Assembly (NCBI GenBank): GCA_016190665.1
Contig: JACPQD010000004.1
Location: 1-51,472, forward strand
Direction of reading: 5' to 3'
Length of the DNA stretch: 51,472 nt
Origin: Chloroflexota bacterium
Lineage (GTDB): Bacteria; Chloroflexota; Dehalococcoidia; JACPQD01
A program made the position numbers and the translations under genes. Position 1 is the first letter of the stretch; each line of letters begins with the position of its first letter. Shown here in pieces: positions 25,523 to 34,533 of this stretch. The notes under the pieces are model-generated. The model worked only from the letters and a program-made list of their open reading frames with translations, had not been told where the DNA came from and did no database searches.

Positions 25523-27892
25523 TTACAGTGACAACGGTAACGGCAGGGTGAAGAAAAAACTACTCCCGCGCCCCGGCGCACTTTCCGCCCAGATAATACC
25601 ACCATGTGCTTCTACAATACCACGACAAATGGCCAAACCAAGGCCGCTCCCCCGCGCTTGTCGAGTCAAGGCGCTGTCTACACGATAGAAAGGCTCAAAT
25701 ATCCTGTCTAGTTCCTCTGAAGGTATGCCTTCTCCTTCATCCCGGATGACGATAGTAACGTGGTCTTCTTGCACCTGACCCCGCAGGTTTATCGGGCCCC
25801 CTTGCGGTGTATACTTTATGGCGTTATCAATTAGATTATTCAAGACCTGCTCGAGGCGATACGGGTCCCCTGGAACTGTAGGAAACCCTGTAGGAAAACT
25901 TACCGCGAAGCTGTGCCTCGCCGTTGTGGTCTTTGCCCTTTCGGTCACGGATTTGCACATTCCGGGCACATCAACTGGCTCCTTACCCACGGCCAGTTTG
26001 CCAGTCTGAAGGCGGGCCGTGTCTAGCAGGTTATCAACAAGCCCCTGAAGTTTCTCTGACTCTTCACGAATAATCTCCAGAAACTCTCTCTTCGTATCTT
26101 CTGCGGGCGCAAGGTCGGGTCGCAATAGAGTCGTAACATAACCCTTGATGAAACCTAAGGGCGTCCTAAGCTCGTGGGAGACACTGGAAACAAACTCAGA
26201 CCTCAGGCGGTCTAGCTCCCTCACCGCCTCCAGCCTGCCGATTTCATCGATCAGCTTGGAATTCTCTAGCGCTATGCCTATCTGGTTGCCAATGAGAGTT
26301 AACAACTCAAAATCGCGGTCACCGAACGCCGCCACCTTACAACCCTGTACGACCAGGATTCCGGTTGGCTTGTTGTTCACCAGAAGCGGCACACCCAGGA
26401 CTGGCACTGGATCACCCTCATCACTTTTCGTCACGACCCATGTCCTGCCTCCACCCCCAGGTTGCAGTTCTTTTAGCAATCCATCGGGAATATTCTCTGG
26501 CCTACCCCTTCGCGCCTTAGATGCTGGGATCGAGTCCTCAAATACATATATCTCAGCGAATCTTAGACCAAAGTCTTCCAGCAGCGTGTCAAGCACACGG
26601 TCAAAGGCCTCCCGGGGATTTAGCGACTGGCTAAGGATTGTCGCAACCGCCCCCGTGATGGAAAGTTCGCGATTCCGGCGCTCCAGCTCAGCCGTCCTTG
26701 TTTTGACCCTCTCCTCCAGCTCACTCCCCCAGCACGTCAACTCTCTCAGCGAATCCCGCAGCTTTATCCTCATTATCTCCAAAGTTCTTGCGAGCAACCC
26801 AATTTCGTCGCCGCCATAAGTACTGATAGGACTGTCTAGATCGCCGGAAGAGATTCGTTGCGCCGATTCTGTCAAAGCCTTTACGGGTTTCACTAGCCTC
26901 CGAGTGCCGATGAGGGTAGCAACAAGAACAACGCACAGAGTAAAGACGCCAAAGAAGAAAATGCTATTCCGCAGCCTGGTGAGGGGTGCAAAGGTCTCCT
27001 CGCGGTCTCCACCCACTGCCACTCCCCAAGGCGCCACTTCTAGCGGAGCATAGGCCATGACGTGCATGGCTGTAGACCCTTCGTATTCACCTCCGTCGCC
27101 CACATCGTAAGGAACTGTTTCCACCCCAGCACGCCGTTCCTTCCCCATACGGACGTAGAAACTCAGATGCTCGCCAGGTCCCAGGTAGTGCGCGAGATCA
27201 GTAGTGGCCACCACCATTCCATGTTCATCCACAATCTCGGCATGCCCTGTCTCCCCCAGTTTCCTAGCCTGCTGGATTACCCCTCTGATTGAAGGGGTGT
27301 CCAGGTCGATGAAACCAATCAGTAGTGAGATAACCCTATTGTTATCTTTAATGGGCACGGCAACGGCAATTGCAGTCTTGCCGGTGTTTGCCTCGATAAA
27401 AGGAGATGAGATGGTTCTCTCCCCCCTCTGCAGCGCCTCGCGAACCTCGGTGCGGTTTGGCAAATCCATCTCCTGAGACCTGTGGTTGTCAGGCTGAGCC
27501 AGCAGCACTTTCCCCTTTTCGTCAAGGAAGTAAACTCCTAAGGATAGGGCGCCAATTCGGCCATAAGCGTGAGCGAGCATGTGCTCCTCTGCAGAGAGAT
27601 CAGCAGCTTTGGGGTCAAAGGCAGCAAACTCTCTCGCCTTTTCTAACTCGTAGAAAGCCCTGGTCAGCAGGCGATCTATTTCCTGAGCAGCCATCTCAGC
27701 GATGACTAGTCGCTCTCGCAGGACACGTTCAGTGCTATCGCCGAGTATGCGCATACCCAGGAAGTCAAAGATTGCAAAGAGGATGACAAATCCAAGGCCA
27801 ACAACCAGCGCAAGTCTTGGCCATAGAGTTAATCTATGAGAATAAGCTTTCAGCCGTTCTGTGATTGAGGTGCTGCCAAAGATGGCGTGCAT
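25523..27892 (-). CDS. Sensor histidine kinase with extracytoplasmic (dCache-like), HAMP and GAF domains
   Basis: A 789-residue membrane kinase. A first helix at about 26-46 and a second at about 309-331 enclose a roughly 260-residue outer sensor region of the dCache/PAS-like type (LSLGVYFLDEKGKVLLA, APWGVAVGGDREETF). Then come HAMP (332-385), a coiled linker, a GAF domain (about 415-548), HisKA with H573 in SHELRTPLG, and an ATPase domain with NLIDNAIKYTP, DEGEGIP and GSGLGLAI. Every catalytic box is intact. GAGG lies 4 nt before the ATG. The signal is unknown; an outer ligand plus a cytoplasmic GAF input suggests integration of two cues. Confidence 0.96.
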   Translation of the reverse strand: MHAIFGSTSITERLKAYSHRLTLWPRLALVVGLGFVILFAIFDFLGMRILGDSTERVLRERLVIAEMAAQEIDRLLTRAFYELEKAREFAAFDPKAADLSAEEHMLAHAYGRIGALSLGVYFLDEKGKVLLAQPDNHRSQEMDLPNRTEVREALQRGERTISSPFIEANTGKTAIAVAVPIKDNNRVISLLIGFIDLDTPSIRGVIQQARKLGETGHAEIVDEHGMVVATTDLAHYLGPGEHLSFYVRMGKERRAGVETVPYDVGDGGEYEGSTAMHVMAYAPLEVAPWGVAVGGDREETFAPLTRLRNSIFFFGVFTLCVVLVATLIGTRRLVKPVKALTESAQRISSGDLDSPISTYGGDEIGLLARTLEIMRIKLRDSLRELTCWGSELEERVKTRTAELERRNRELSITGAVATILSQSLNPREAFDRVLDTLLEDFGLRFAEIYVFEDSIPASKARRGRPENIPDGLLKELQPGGGGRTWVVTKSDEGDPVPVLGVPLLVNNKPTGILVVQGCKVAAFGDRDFELLTLIGNQIGIALENSKLIDEIGRLEAVRELDRLRSEFVSSVSHELRTPLGFIKGYVTTLLRPDLAPAEDTKREFLEIIREESEKLQGLVDNLLDTARLQTGKLAVGKEPVDVPGMCKSVTERAKTTTARHSFAVSFPTGFPTVPGDPYRLEQVLNNLIDNAIKYTPQGGPINLRGQVQEDHVTIVIRDEGEGIPSEELDRIFEPFYRVDSALTRQARGSGLGLAICRGIVEAHGGIIWAESAPGRGSSFFFTLPLPLSL

Positions 27893-27935
27893 GCATCCTC
27901 TTTTCCTGACCCCATACGCAACATCATTCTATGCT

Positions 27936-27965
27936 TTGAGCAGACTTTGTGCAATATGCTAGAAT
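27936..27965 (+). promoter_or_regulatory. Candidate sigma-70 promoter for the OYE gene
   Basis: TTGAGC at 27936-27941 and TAGAAT at 27960-27965 are separated by 18 bp, about 70 bp before the start codon at 28036, in the gap between two divergent genes. Confidence 0.4.
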
Positions 27966-28035
27966 TGAAGTCAACGCACCGCAAGGATGCCGACACGCAG
28001 GGGGTACAGTGGCAAATGCTTAGATTGGAGACCCA

Positions 28036-30027
28036 ATGACGCTATTCCCCAGGCTCTTTGAGCCGGGACGGATAGGCGCCATGGAGCTGCGCAATCGCGT
28101 CGTCATGGCCCCGCTGGGCACTTTCTCCGCGGACAACGGCCACGCCTCCCAGCCCATCATCGACTACTACGTCGAGCGGGCCAGGGGCGAGGTGGGGCTG
28201 ATCATAACCCAGAACACGGCGGTATCCTTCAGCGCTCCTGGGGCCAGGAGCTTCCTCGCTCTCTACGACGACAGCTTCATCCCGACTTCAAAGAAGATGT
28301 GCGATGCCGTCCATCAGCACGGCGCCAAGATCGGGACCCAGCTTGGCCACCACGGCATCCAGCAGGCCGAGCCAGGCAGAAGAATGGGCTTTGACGACCG
28401 GGAGATCCCAGTAGTTGCGCCCTCCGCCGTGACCTACATACCTACCGGCGTCGTGGCCCATGAGCTAAGCCTCCAGGAGATCAAAGGGATTCAGGGCGAG
28501 TTCGTCGAAGCGGCCCGGCGCGCCCGGGATGCCGGTTTCGATACGGTGGAGGTGCACGCCGCCAACGGCCGTCTGGCCAACCAGTTCCTCTCGCCCTTCT
28601 ATAACAAGCGCACCGACGAGTACGGCGGGTCGCTGGAGAAACGAGCCCGATTCGCCTGTGAGATCATCCAGGGCATCCGCCAGAAACTCGGAAAAGACTA
28701 CCCGGTCCTCATTCGCTTGAACGCGGAGGACGGGTTCTATCATGGCACCAAGATCGAGCACGCCGTCCGCTTCTGCCAGCTCTTCGAGGAGGCCGGCGCC
28801 GACGGCATCGATATTTCCGTGGGCGCCTCCGAGTTCTCCCCCTACCTCATCCCCTGCTACCTGCATCCCGACGGGGTGTTCGTCCCCCTTTGCGCCGCCA
28901 TCAGGAAGGCGGTGAACATACCGGTCATCGCCGTGGGCAAGATAGTCGACCCCTTCATGGCGGAGAGAATCCTGACGGAGGGCAAAGGCGACTTTATCGG
29001 CCTGGGCCGCGGCCTTATGGCCGATCCCTACTGGGCAGCCAAGGCCAGAGAAGGACGCCACAAAGAGATTGTGCGCTGCATCGCCTGTCTGAACTGTCAC
29101 GGCGCCTACGCCAAGCAGCGCCGGGGCATGGCCTGCACGGTCAATCCGGCGCTGATGCGCGAGCGGGAATTCATTCTCAAATCCACCTCGTCTCCTAAGA
29201 AGGTCATGGTCATCGGCGGCGGGATCGCTGGCATGGAGGCGGCGCGGACACTGGCGCAGCGCGGGCACCAGGTCGCTCTCTACGAGAAGTCCGATAGGCT
29301 GGGCGGACAATGGAATATTGTCTGTCAACAGCCAGGGAAGCGGGATTTCGCTTCACTCACCTTGCGCCTCATAAAGGGGCTTCAAGGCGCTGGCGTATCC
29401 ATAAACCTCAGTCAGGAGGCCGATCGTTCCCTGGTGGAGAAGGTCAAGCCCGACGTCGTGGTTGTTGCCGCCGGCGCCACGCCCGCCACGCTCGATATCC
29501 CTGGGGCAAATGGCGCCAATGTGGTACAGGCCACCGACGTTATCCTGGGTAAGGCCAAGGTGGGCGAAAGCGCGGCGGTGATCGGGGAGGGCGCCCTGGG
29601 CATGGAGATGGCCTTCTCGCTGGCAGAACAGGGAAAGCGAGTGCGTCTCATCACCCCGCAGAGGGTGGGCGCTGGCGTCGAGCACTTCCTGCGCCTGAGC
29701 CTCCGGGAGAGGCTCCTGGACCACAACGTCCCTCTGCATCCCTTCTCAAATCCGCTGGAGATCACGCCCGAGGGCGTTGCCTTCGTCACCAGCTACCCTA
29801 CCGCAGAAGTGGATAGCTACGTCAATCAGACTCAGACGCTTCAGAACGAGTTTATCTTCGTCAAAGCGGACACCGTGGTGCTGGCCATCGGGGGCAAGGC
29901 CGAGAACCGGCTGGCAGCGGAACTGAAGCCCCTAGTCCCAGAGCTCCACATCATCGGCGACTGCGTCGCGCCGCGAGACGCCCTGGCCGCCATGGAGGAA
30001 GGCGCGGAGGTGGGGAGGGGCATCTGA
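28036..30027 (+). CDS. NADH:flavin oxidoreductase, old-yellow-enzyme/2,4-dienoyl-CoA reductase family
   Basis: A 663-residue FMN/FAD/4Fe-4S enzyme of the FadH/BaiCD type that reduces activated C=C bonds. The OYE barrel (1-345) opens with FPRLFEPGRIGAMELRNRVVMAP and has the barrel block EVHAANGRLANQFLSPFYNKRTDEYGGS. The cluster ligands are C348, C351, C354 and C367. A glutathione-reductase-like half follows, with dinucleotide motif VIGGGIAGMEA near residue 395 and a second NAD(P)-binding site VIGEGALGMEMA. TTGGAG lies 5 nt before the ATG. The substrate is unknown; neighbours are a truncated paralogue fused to a TPP subunit and a substrate-binding lipoprotein. Confidence 0.95.
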   Translation: MTLFPRLFEPGRIGAMELRNRVVMAPLGTFSADNGHASQPIIDYYVERARGEVGLIITQNTAVSFSAPGARSFLALYDDSFIPTSKKMCDAVHQHGAKIGTQLGHHGIQQAEPGRRMGFDDREIPVVAPSAVTYIPTGVVAHELSLQEIKGIQGEFVEAARRARDAGFDTVEVHAANGRLANQFLSPFYNKRTDEYGGSLEKRARFACEIIQGIRQKLGKDYPVLIRLNAEDGFYHGTKIEHAVRFCQLFEEAGADGIDISVGASEFSPYLIPCYLHPDGVFVPLCAAIRKAVNIPVIAVGKIVDPFMAERILTEGKGDFIGLGRGLMADPYWAAKAREGRHKEIVRCIACLNCHGAYAKQRRGMACTVNPALMREREFILKSTSSPKKVMVIGGGIAGMEAARTLAQRGHQVALYEKSDRLGGQWNIVCQQPGKRDFASLTLRLIKGLQGAGVSINLSQEADRSLVEKVKPDVVVVAAGATPATLDIPGANGANVVQATDVILGKAKVGESAAVIGEGALGMEMAFSLAEQGKRVRLITPQRVGAGVEHFLRLSLRERLLDHNVPLHPFSNPLEITPEGVAFVTSYPTAEVDSYVNQTQTLQNEFIFVKADTVVLAIGGKAENRLAAELKPLVPELHIIGDCVAPRDALAAMEEGAEVGRGI

Positions 30028-30072
30028 CGGACGCGACCACGGAGGGCCACGGTCCGTCGTGGCCGAGCGAAA

Positions 30073-30100
30073 GCGGACGCGACAAAGCGCGTCCCTCCGG
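30073..30100 (-). repeat. Dispersed 28-bp hairpin, copy 2 (inverted)
   Basis: The reverse complement of the element at 14161-14188, with one mismatch (loop CTTTGT instead of CTTCGT). It lies just after the OYE gene, before its truncated paralogue. Confidence 0.7.
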
Positions 30101-30111
30101 GGGGTGCACGC

Positions 30112-30474
30112 TTGGGGTGGGGGTACAAACTGAAACAAACGCGTTTCCCCAGGCTCTTTGAGGCGACCCACATCGATAGAATCCGCCTGAAGAACCGGAT
30201 CGTCATGCTGCCCATGGGCACCGCTTACGCCAGCGCCATCGGCGAGGTCACCCGGAAGACCATCGACCATTACGTCGAGCGGGCCAGGGGCGGCGTCGGC
30301 TTCATCGTCGTGGGCGGGACATCGCCCTTCGGACGAAAGAATCTCAATCAACTGGTCCTCGATGCCGACTGGTTCATGGCTCGGTCGTTGTTCCAGAGCC
30401 AGGAATCTTTCCTTCCTTGCGGCGATGATGTAGAATGGGTATTCCATCGAGACTGCCAGTTGGAGATACGCTTG
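30112..30474 (+). pseudogene. N-terminal fragment of a second OYE-family gene, in frame with the next gene
   Basis: About 75 codons match the start of the preceding enzyme: FPRLFEATHIDRIRLKNRIVMLPMG, then TIDHYVERARGGVGFIVVGG. The similarity then stops and about 40 codons of unrelated sequence lead directly, without a stop, into the TPP-binding domain at 30475. There is no proper start codon with a ribosome site; TTG at 30112 is the first possibility. This looks like the scar of a deletion that removed most of an OYE paralogue and joined its 5' end to the neighbour. A genuine fusion protein of 353 residues cannot be excluded. Confidence 0.7.
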
Positions 30475-31173
30475 ATGATGGACATGGAGCTGGCGCTGAG
30501 CCAGATAGCCCGGTATCGCACTGATGAGATCGTCATCGCCACCATGGGTGCGCGGCTGCTGTGGCCTTCCTACTCGAACAGCGACGCTGACCTCCTACTC
30601 ACCGCCCCCATGGGCGGCGTCCCCGACATTGCCCTGGGCATCGCCCTCGCCCGGCCGGATGTCCGCGTATGGGCCTTCAACGGGGACGGCTGCATGCTTA
30701 TGTACCTTGGGAGCCTGGCGACCGTAGCCGAGGCGGTGCCCTCCAACCTCGTGCTTTTTGTGATGGACAATCGGGAGTGGGGGCGCTGTGGGCACGTGCC
30801 TCTGCCTGCGGCGGATACCCTCGATTTCGCCGGATTCTCGCGGGACGCTGGCTGGCGGCAGGTCTACGACCTTCAGTCGCCGGAGGAACTCGACGCGGCC
30901 ATGCCCCGGATCAGGACCGAAATGGGGCCTGTCTTCGTGAACCTGAGGGTCACGACGCCGGAGCACAATCGCGCCGGCACATCCTATTCGCAGCGGATGG
31001 CGACTCGCGCGGAGACCGTCCGCCGCTACGGCAAGGGCGGCGTGGCCAACATCCAGGCCCATCTAGCGGCGATGTCTCATACGAGGGAGATTGACAGGGA
31101 TTTTCTCAACAATACTACTTTGCGAAAACATCAAGGGGAGGAACGCGCGTGCTCAACAAACTCGGGACATTAA
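30475..31173 (+). CDS. TPP-binding subunit, ComE/phosphonopyruvate decarboxylase-like
   Basis: The roughly 232-residue product has the C-terminal, diphosphate-binding domain of thiamine enzymes: APMGGVPDIALGIALARPD, the motif NGDGCMLMYLGSL and, about 25 residues later, the DN pair. It is most like the beta subunits of sulfopyruvate or phosphonopyruvate decarboxylases, which need a separate PYR-domain subunit; none is encoded here. Start: ATG at 30475 with GGAG 9 nt upstream; a second ATG follows at once. The frame is also open to the left through an OYE fragment. The last 25 bp overlap the next gene. Confidence 0.8.
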   Translation: MMDMELALSQIARYRTDEIVIATMGARLLWPSYSNSDADLLLTAPMGGVPDIALGIALARPDVRVWAFNGDGCMLMYLGSLATVAEAVPSNLVLFVMDNREWGRCGHVPLPAADTLDFAGFSRDAGWRQVYDLQSPEELDAAMPRIRTEMGPVFVNLRVTTPEHNRAGTSYSQRMATRAETVRRYGKGGVANIQAHLAAMSHTREIDRDFLNNTTLRKHQGEERACSTNSGH

Positions 31174-32849
31174 TTTGCCTGCTGAACATTCTGGCGATTG
31201 CCGTTGCAAGCTGCGCCCCTGCTGCGGCACCGGCGCCAACGCCGCGGCCTACGTCCGCTCCGGCCAAGGCCGAGACGCCGGCAGCAAAACCGGTGGCGCC
31301 CGCCAGTACCCCCGCCGCCACGCCTAAGCCGGCCGCTGACCAGCCCAGATATGGGGGCGTACTTACAAGGGCAAACCCCGAGGACCCTCCGAACCTGGAC
31401 GTCCACCAGGCCTCGTCCGTTAACGCCCAGTTGCCTTTGGCCAACATCTACAACGGGCTGGTCAGGTATGATCCCGCTGATGTCAACAAGGTGATCCCCG
31501 ACATAACGGAGAAGTGGGAGGTTTCCCCCGACGGCAAGGTCTACACCTTCAGCCTTCAGAAAGGCGTAAAATGGCATGATGGCAGGCCCTTCACCTCGGA
31601 GGACGCCAAGTTCAGCCTGGAGCGCATGGCTTTCTGGAAGGAGCACAAGATAGTGAGCCCGCGCGGCGGCGCCCTGCTCAGCCCAGTTGAGAAGGTGGAT
31701 GCCGTCGACCCGAATACGCTGAAAGTCACCCTCAAGTATCCCAGCGCTTCCTTCCTGGAGAACGCGGCCTCGGGATTCGTTCTGATGCTTCCTAAGCACG
31801 TCATTCAGGCCAAGGGCGACATGAAGAAGGACGCCGTGGGCACCGGCCCCTTCAAATTCAAGGATTGGAGCCTCGGCGTCTCTTTCGAGGTGGTGAAGAA
31901 TCCGGATTACTTCGTCAAAGGGCTCCCGTATCTGGACGGAGTGAAAGTCTTCCCCATAAAGGACGATGCCACGCGCCTGGCGGCTTTCAGGACCGGCCAG
32001 ATAAGGATGACGGGGATCGCTTCCAAGGCATTGACCCACACCGAAGCTGAAAGGGTGAGGAGGGAGATGCCCGATAAGGCAACCGTTGTCAGCCATCCCG
32101 CCGCCATGCGCTACCTGCTTTTCTTCAACAGCAAGAAGAAGCCCTGGGACGACATTCGTGTGCGGCAGGCGGTGGACCTGGTCTTCGACCGCAAGGCGGC
32201 GATCGCCATCAACACCAACGTAGGGGTGTTGGGAGCCTCCCTGCATCCCACCGGAAAGTGGGGGATTCCTGAGGACGATATGGCAAAGCGTCCCGGCTAC
32301 CGGCAACCCAAGGATCAGGATGTGGCGAAGGCCAAGAGCCTCCTCACTGAGGCCGGATACGCTGATGGCTTCAAGACAACGATGCTGGTGCGCAGCGGCA
32401 CGGTCTCCGAACAGCAGGGCGTGGTCGCCAAGGACCAACTGGGGAAAATCGGTATCAATGTCTCCCTGGATGTTAGGGAAAGCGCTGTATGGCAGGACCG
32501 CTCCAACCGCCATGACTTCGAGATATCATCCCTGCCTGCCTCGGACCCGACCGACGACCCCGACGCGACCTTCAGCGCCTATTACATCACCGGAGGCTCC
32601 CGAAACTTCGGCGAGTTCAGCGACAAGCAGATAGATGACCTCTTCAAGAAGCAGGCGGCCACGCTGGATGAGAAGGAGCGCAAAAAGCTAGTCCTGCAGA
32701 TTCAGGAGAGGATACTCGAGCTGGCGCTGTATCCGGTGATCTTCTGGGATGTCTACAATATGGGTTATTGGAACGAGGTTAGGGGCTACAAGCCTGGCTT
32801 CGGGCCCTACACCCATAACAACCTCGACCGAGTGTGGCTGGCTAGGTAG
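31149..32849 (+). CDS. ABC transporter substrate-binding lipoprotein, family 5
   Basis: Starts at GTG with GGGGAGGAA upstream, overlapping the TPP gene by 25 bp, which indicates translational coupling. The lipobox AVASC gives Cys22, then an Ala/Pro/Lys linker to about residue 62, then an SBP_bac_5 domain: YTFSLQKGVKWHDG, VKNPDYFVKGLPYLDG and C-terminal GPYTHNNLDRVWLAR. At 566 residues it is complete. It closely resembles the binding protein at 12401-14113. The coupling suggests that the solute it binds is a substrate or product of the OYE/TPP enzymes. No permease or ATPase gene is adjacent. Confidence 0.95.
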   Translation: MLNKLGTLICLLNILAIAVASCAPAAAPAPTPRPTSAPAKAETPAAKPVAPASTPAATPKPAADQPRYGGVLTRANPEDPPNLDVHQASSVNAQLPLANIYNGLVRYDPADVNKVIPDITEKWEVSPDGKVYTFSLQKGVKWHDGRPFTSEDAKFSLERMAFWKEHKIVSPRGGALLSPVEKVDAVDPNTLKVTLKYPSASFLENAASGFVLMLPKHVIQAKGDMKKDAVGTGPFKFKDWSLGVSFEVVKNPDYFVKGLPYLDGVKVFPIKDDATRLAAFRTGQIRMTGIASKALTHTEAERVRREMPDKATVVSHPAAMRYLLFFNSKKKPWDDIRVRQAVDLVFDRKAAIAINTNVGVLGASLHPTGKWGIPEDDMAKRPGYRQPKDQDVAKAKSLLTEAGYADGFKTTMLVRSGTVSEQQGVVAKDQLGKIGINVSLDVRESAVWQDRSNRHDFEISSLPASDPTDDPDATFSAYYITGGSRNFGEFSDKQIDDLFKKQAATLDEKERKKLVLQIQERILELALYPVIFWDVYNMGYWNEVRGYKPGFGPYTHNNLDRVWLAR

Positions 32850-32917
32850 GGGCGGTCTTTGCGGCCGCCCAGAGCCCCCGCCGGTCGCAGCTTGCGGGCG
32901 CGCCCTCATCCATCCCC

Positions 32918-32950
32918 AAAGACCCTCCCCGACTCGGGGAGGGTCTTTTT
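32918..32950 (+). terminator. Rho-independent terminator after the substrate-binding protein gene
   Basis: AAAGACCCTCCCC and GGGGAGGGTCTTT form a perfect 13-bp stem with loop GACTC, ending in a run of five T. It is placed 70 bp after the stop codon. The rest of the 371-bp gap (32850-33220) shows no further structure that I can support. Confidence 0.9.
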
Positions 32951-33220
32951 CCGCCTTTCAGACCACGCGGTCTCCAAGACCGCGTCGGTCTCTCGTAGCT
33001 GGCTTCGGCCCCACGCAAGTCTCCCGCCGCATTTCCTACGCCATTTTGGCGACTTTGATGACATTCAATCTCATTAGGAAATTGTTGATATTTCATTACA
33101 CAAGTCTTGGGTTCTTGTGGCAGACTGGCGCCGGATAGAAGCCGACAATATGTTTAGAGGAAATAACAGAAGGCCTCCCGCGTATCCATTATCGCGAGGC
33201 AATCCTCGGGGAGAAAAGAT

Positions 33221-34510
33221 ATGGAGATTAATCGGCGCCAGTTCCTGAAGGTGGGCGGCGCGGGACTGACCGCCGTCGCCCTGGGTTCTACCGCGCTCTA
33301 CCGCTGGTCGCTGAGCCCCCAGGCGACGGGCAAAGTCGAACTGGACCTGGAGATGATGGCTGTCGACCACGAGATGGTGGATGGCCATCTCATATATAGA
33401 TGGGCCTTCGCCATTAATGGCCAGCCGTCCATGCCGGGGCCGGTGATCTTCGCCGCGCAAGGCGACAGCATAACTCTCAACATCACAAACAACCTGGACC
33501 AGCCCCACAGTTTCGCCATCAAAGGGAACGAGTCGATGCCCTTTGTGGTGTCCAGTCCGCCCATCCCGCCAGGCGCTACCGCCCCGGTGACCTTCACGGC
33601 CCCAGCCCCCGGGACGTACATTTACCAGGACCTGGTGGAGGAGCCGGTGGGCCGGCTGCTGGGCCTGCACGGCGTTCTGGTGGCGATGCCCGCCAAGCCT
33701 TTCGAACCCCACGACACGCCCTACGGCCGCCTGGCGTCTGACAATCCGGTGCAGATGCTCTTCGACGATCTGGGCAGGGCCGAATGGTTCCCCGGCGACG
33801 TCTGGCGGCCAGAGCGCCAGATCTTCTGGATCTTCAGCGAGCTGGACCCGGCTTTTTGCCAGAAGGCGGAGCGGGGCGAACACATTGACCCCGCGGACAT
33901 CCTGAAGAACTACCTGCCCAGCTATTTCTTCATCAACGGTCGCTCCGGCTTCTTCTCGTCTTTTGATCACGTACATGAGTATGCGGAGACCGGGGCGCGC
34001 CCCAAGCCGATACCGCCTCCCGATGGGTTCATACCGGCCCAGGAGCTCGATACCGCCGTCATGGGGTACCAGGGGGAACCCGTCTTGATACGCATGGCCC
34101 ACGTGGGCCTGGATACCCACTCCCCTCACACCCATGCCAACCATCACTACATAATAGCCCACAACGGCAGGCTCCTGGACGACCGCAGTCGAGGGGCGAT
34201 CGTCGCGCCAGACACCTCGACGCTGTTCACGGAAGACCGCAAGGATATGCTCTTCCCGATGACCAAGCCGCCGGATATCCCGGACGAGACCTGGGCGAAA
34301 TTGATCGCCGGGACCTCTCAGGAGGGCCTCGGGCCGGATGACGGGCAATCCCACTGGAACGTGGCCCACCCCGGCCCTGGCTTCCCCATGACCTATCCCA
34401 TGCATTCCCACCAGGAGCTCTCTCAGACGGCGGCCGGGGGCAACTACCCCCAGGGCCTGATCACTCATATCGAGTTCCTGGGAGCTTATTCCCAGCGGCG
34501 TCCCCTGTGA
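33221..34510 (+). CDS. Multicopper-oxidase-family protein with Tat signal, half of the copper sites
   Basis: A 429-residue exported protein with twin-arginine signal NRRQFLK (4-10) and hydrophobic stretch. The N-terminal cupredoxin domain has lost the usual ligands: the HWHG position reads QPHSF (H96) and the YHSH position reads YIYQD. The C-terminal domain keeps a third-type motif, HSPHTHANHH (300-309), and MHSHQELSQTAAGG (395, 397), which has no type-1 Cys. The protein therefore seems to lack a type-1 copper and half of the trinuclear site. The next gene supplies exactly those motifs. GGGGAG lies upstream of the ATG. It is the first of three multicopper-oxidase-family genes. Confidence 0.9.
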   Translation: MEINRRQFLKVGGAGLTAVALGSTALYRWSLSPQATGKVELDLEMMAVDHEMVDGHLIYRWAFAINGQPSMPGPVIFAAQGDSITLNITNNLDQPHSFAIKGNESMPFVVSSPPIPPGATAPVTFTAPAPGTYIYQDLVEEPVGRLLGLHGVLVAMPAKPFEPHDTPYGRLASDNPVQMLFDDLGRAEWFPGDVWRPERQIFWIFSELDPAFCQKAERGEHIDPADILKNYLPSYFFINGRSGFFSSFDHVHEYAETGARPKPIPPPDGFIPAQELDTAVMGYQGEPVLIRMAHVGLDTHSPHTHANHHYIIAHNGRLLDDRSRGAIVAPDTSTLFTEDRKDMLFPMTKPPDIPDETWAKLIAGTSQEGLGPDDGQSHWNVAHPGPGFPMTYPMHSHQELSQTAAGGNYPQGLITHIEFLGAYSQRRPL

Positions 34511-34533
34511 CGGCCTGAATAGGAGATTAATCG

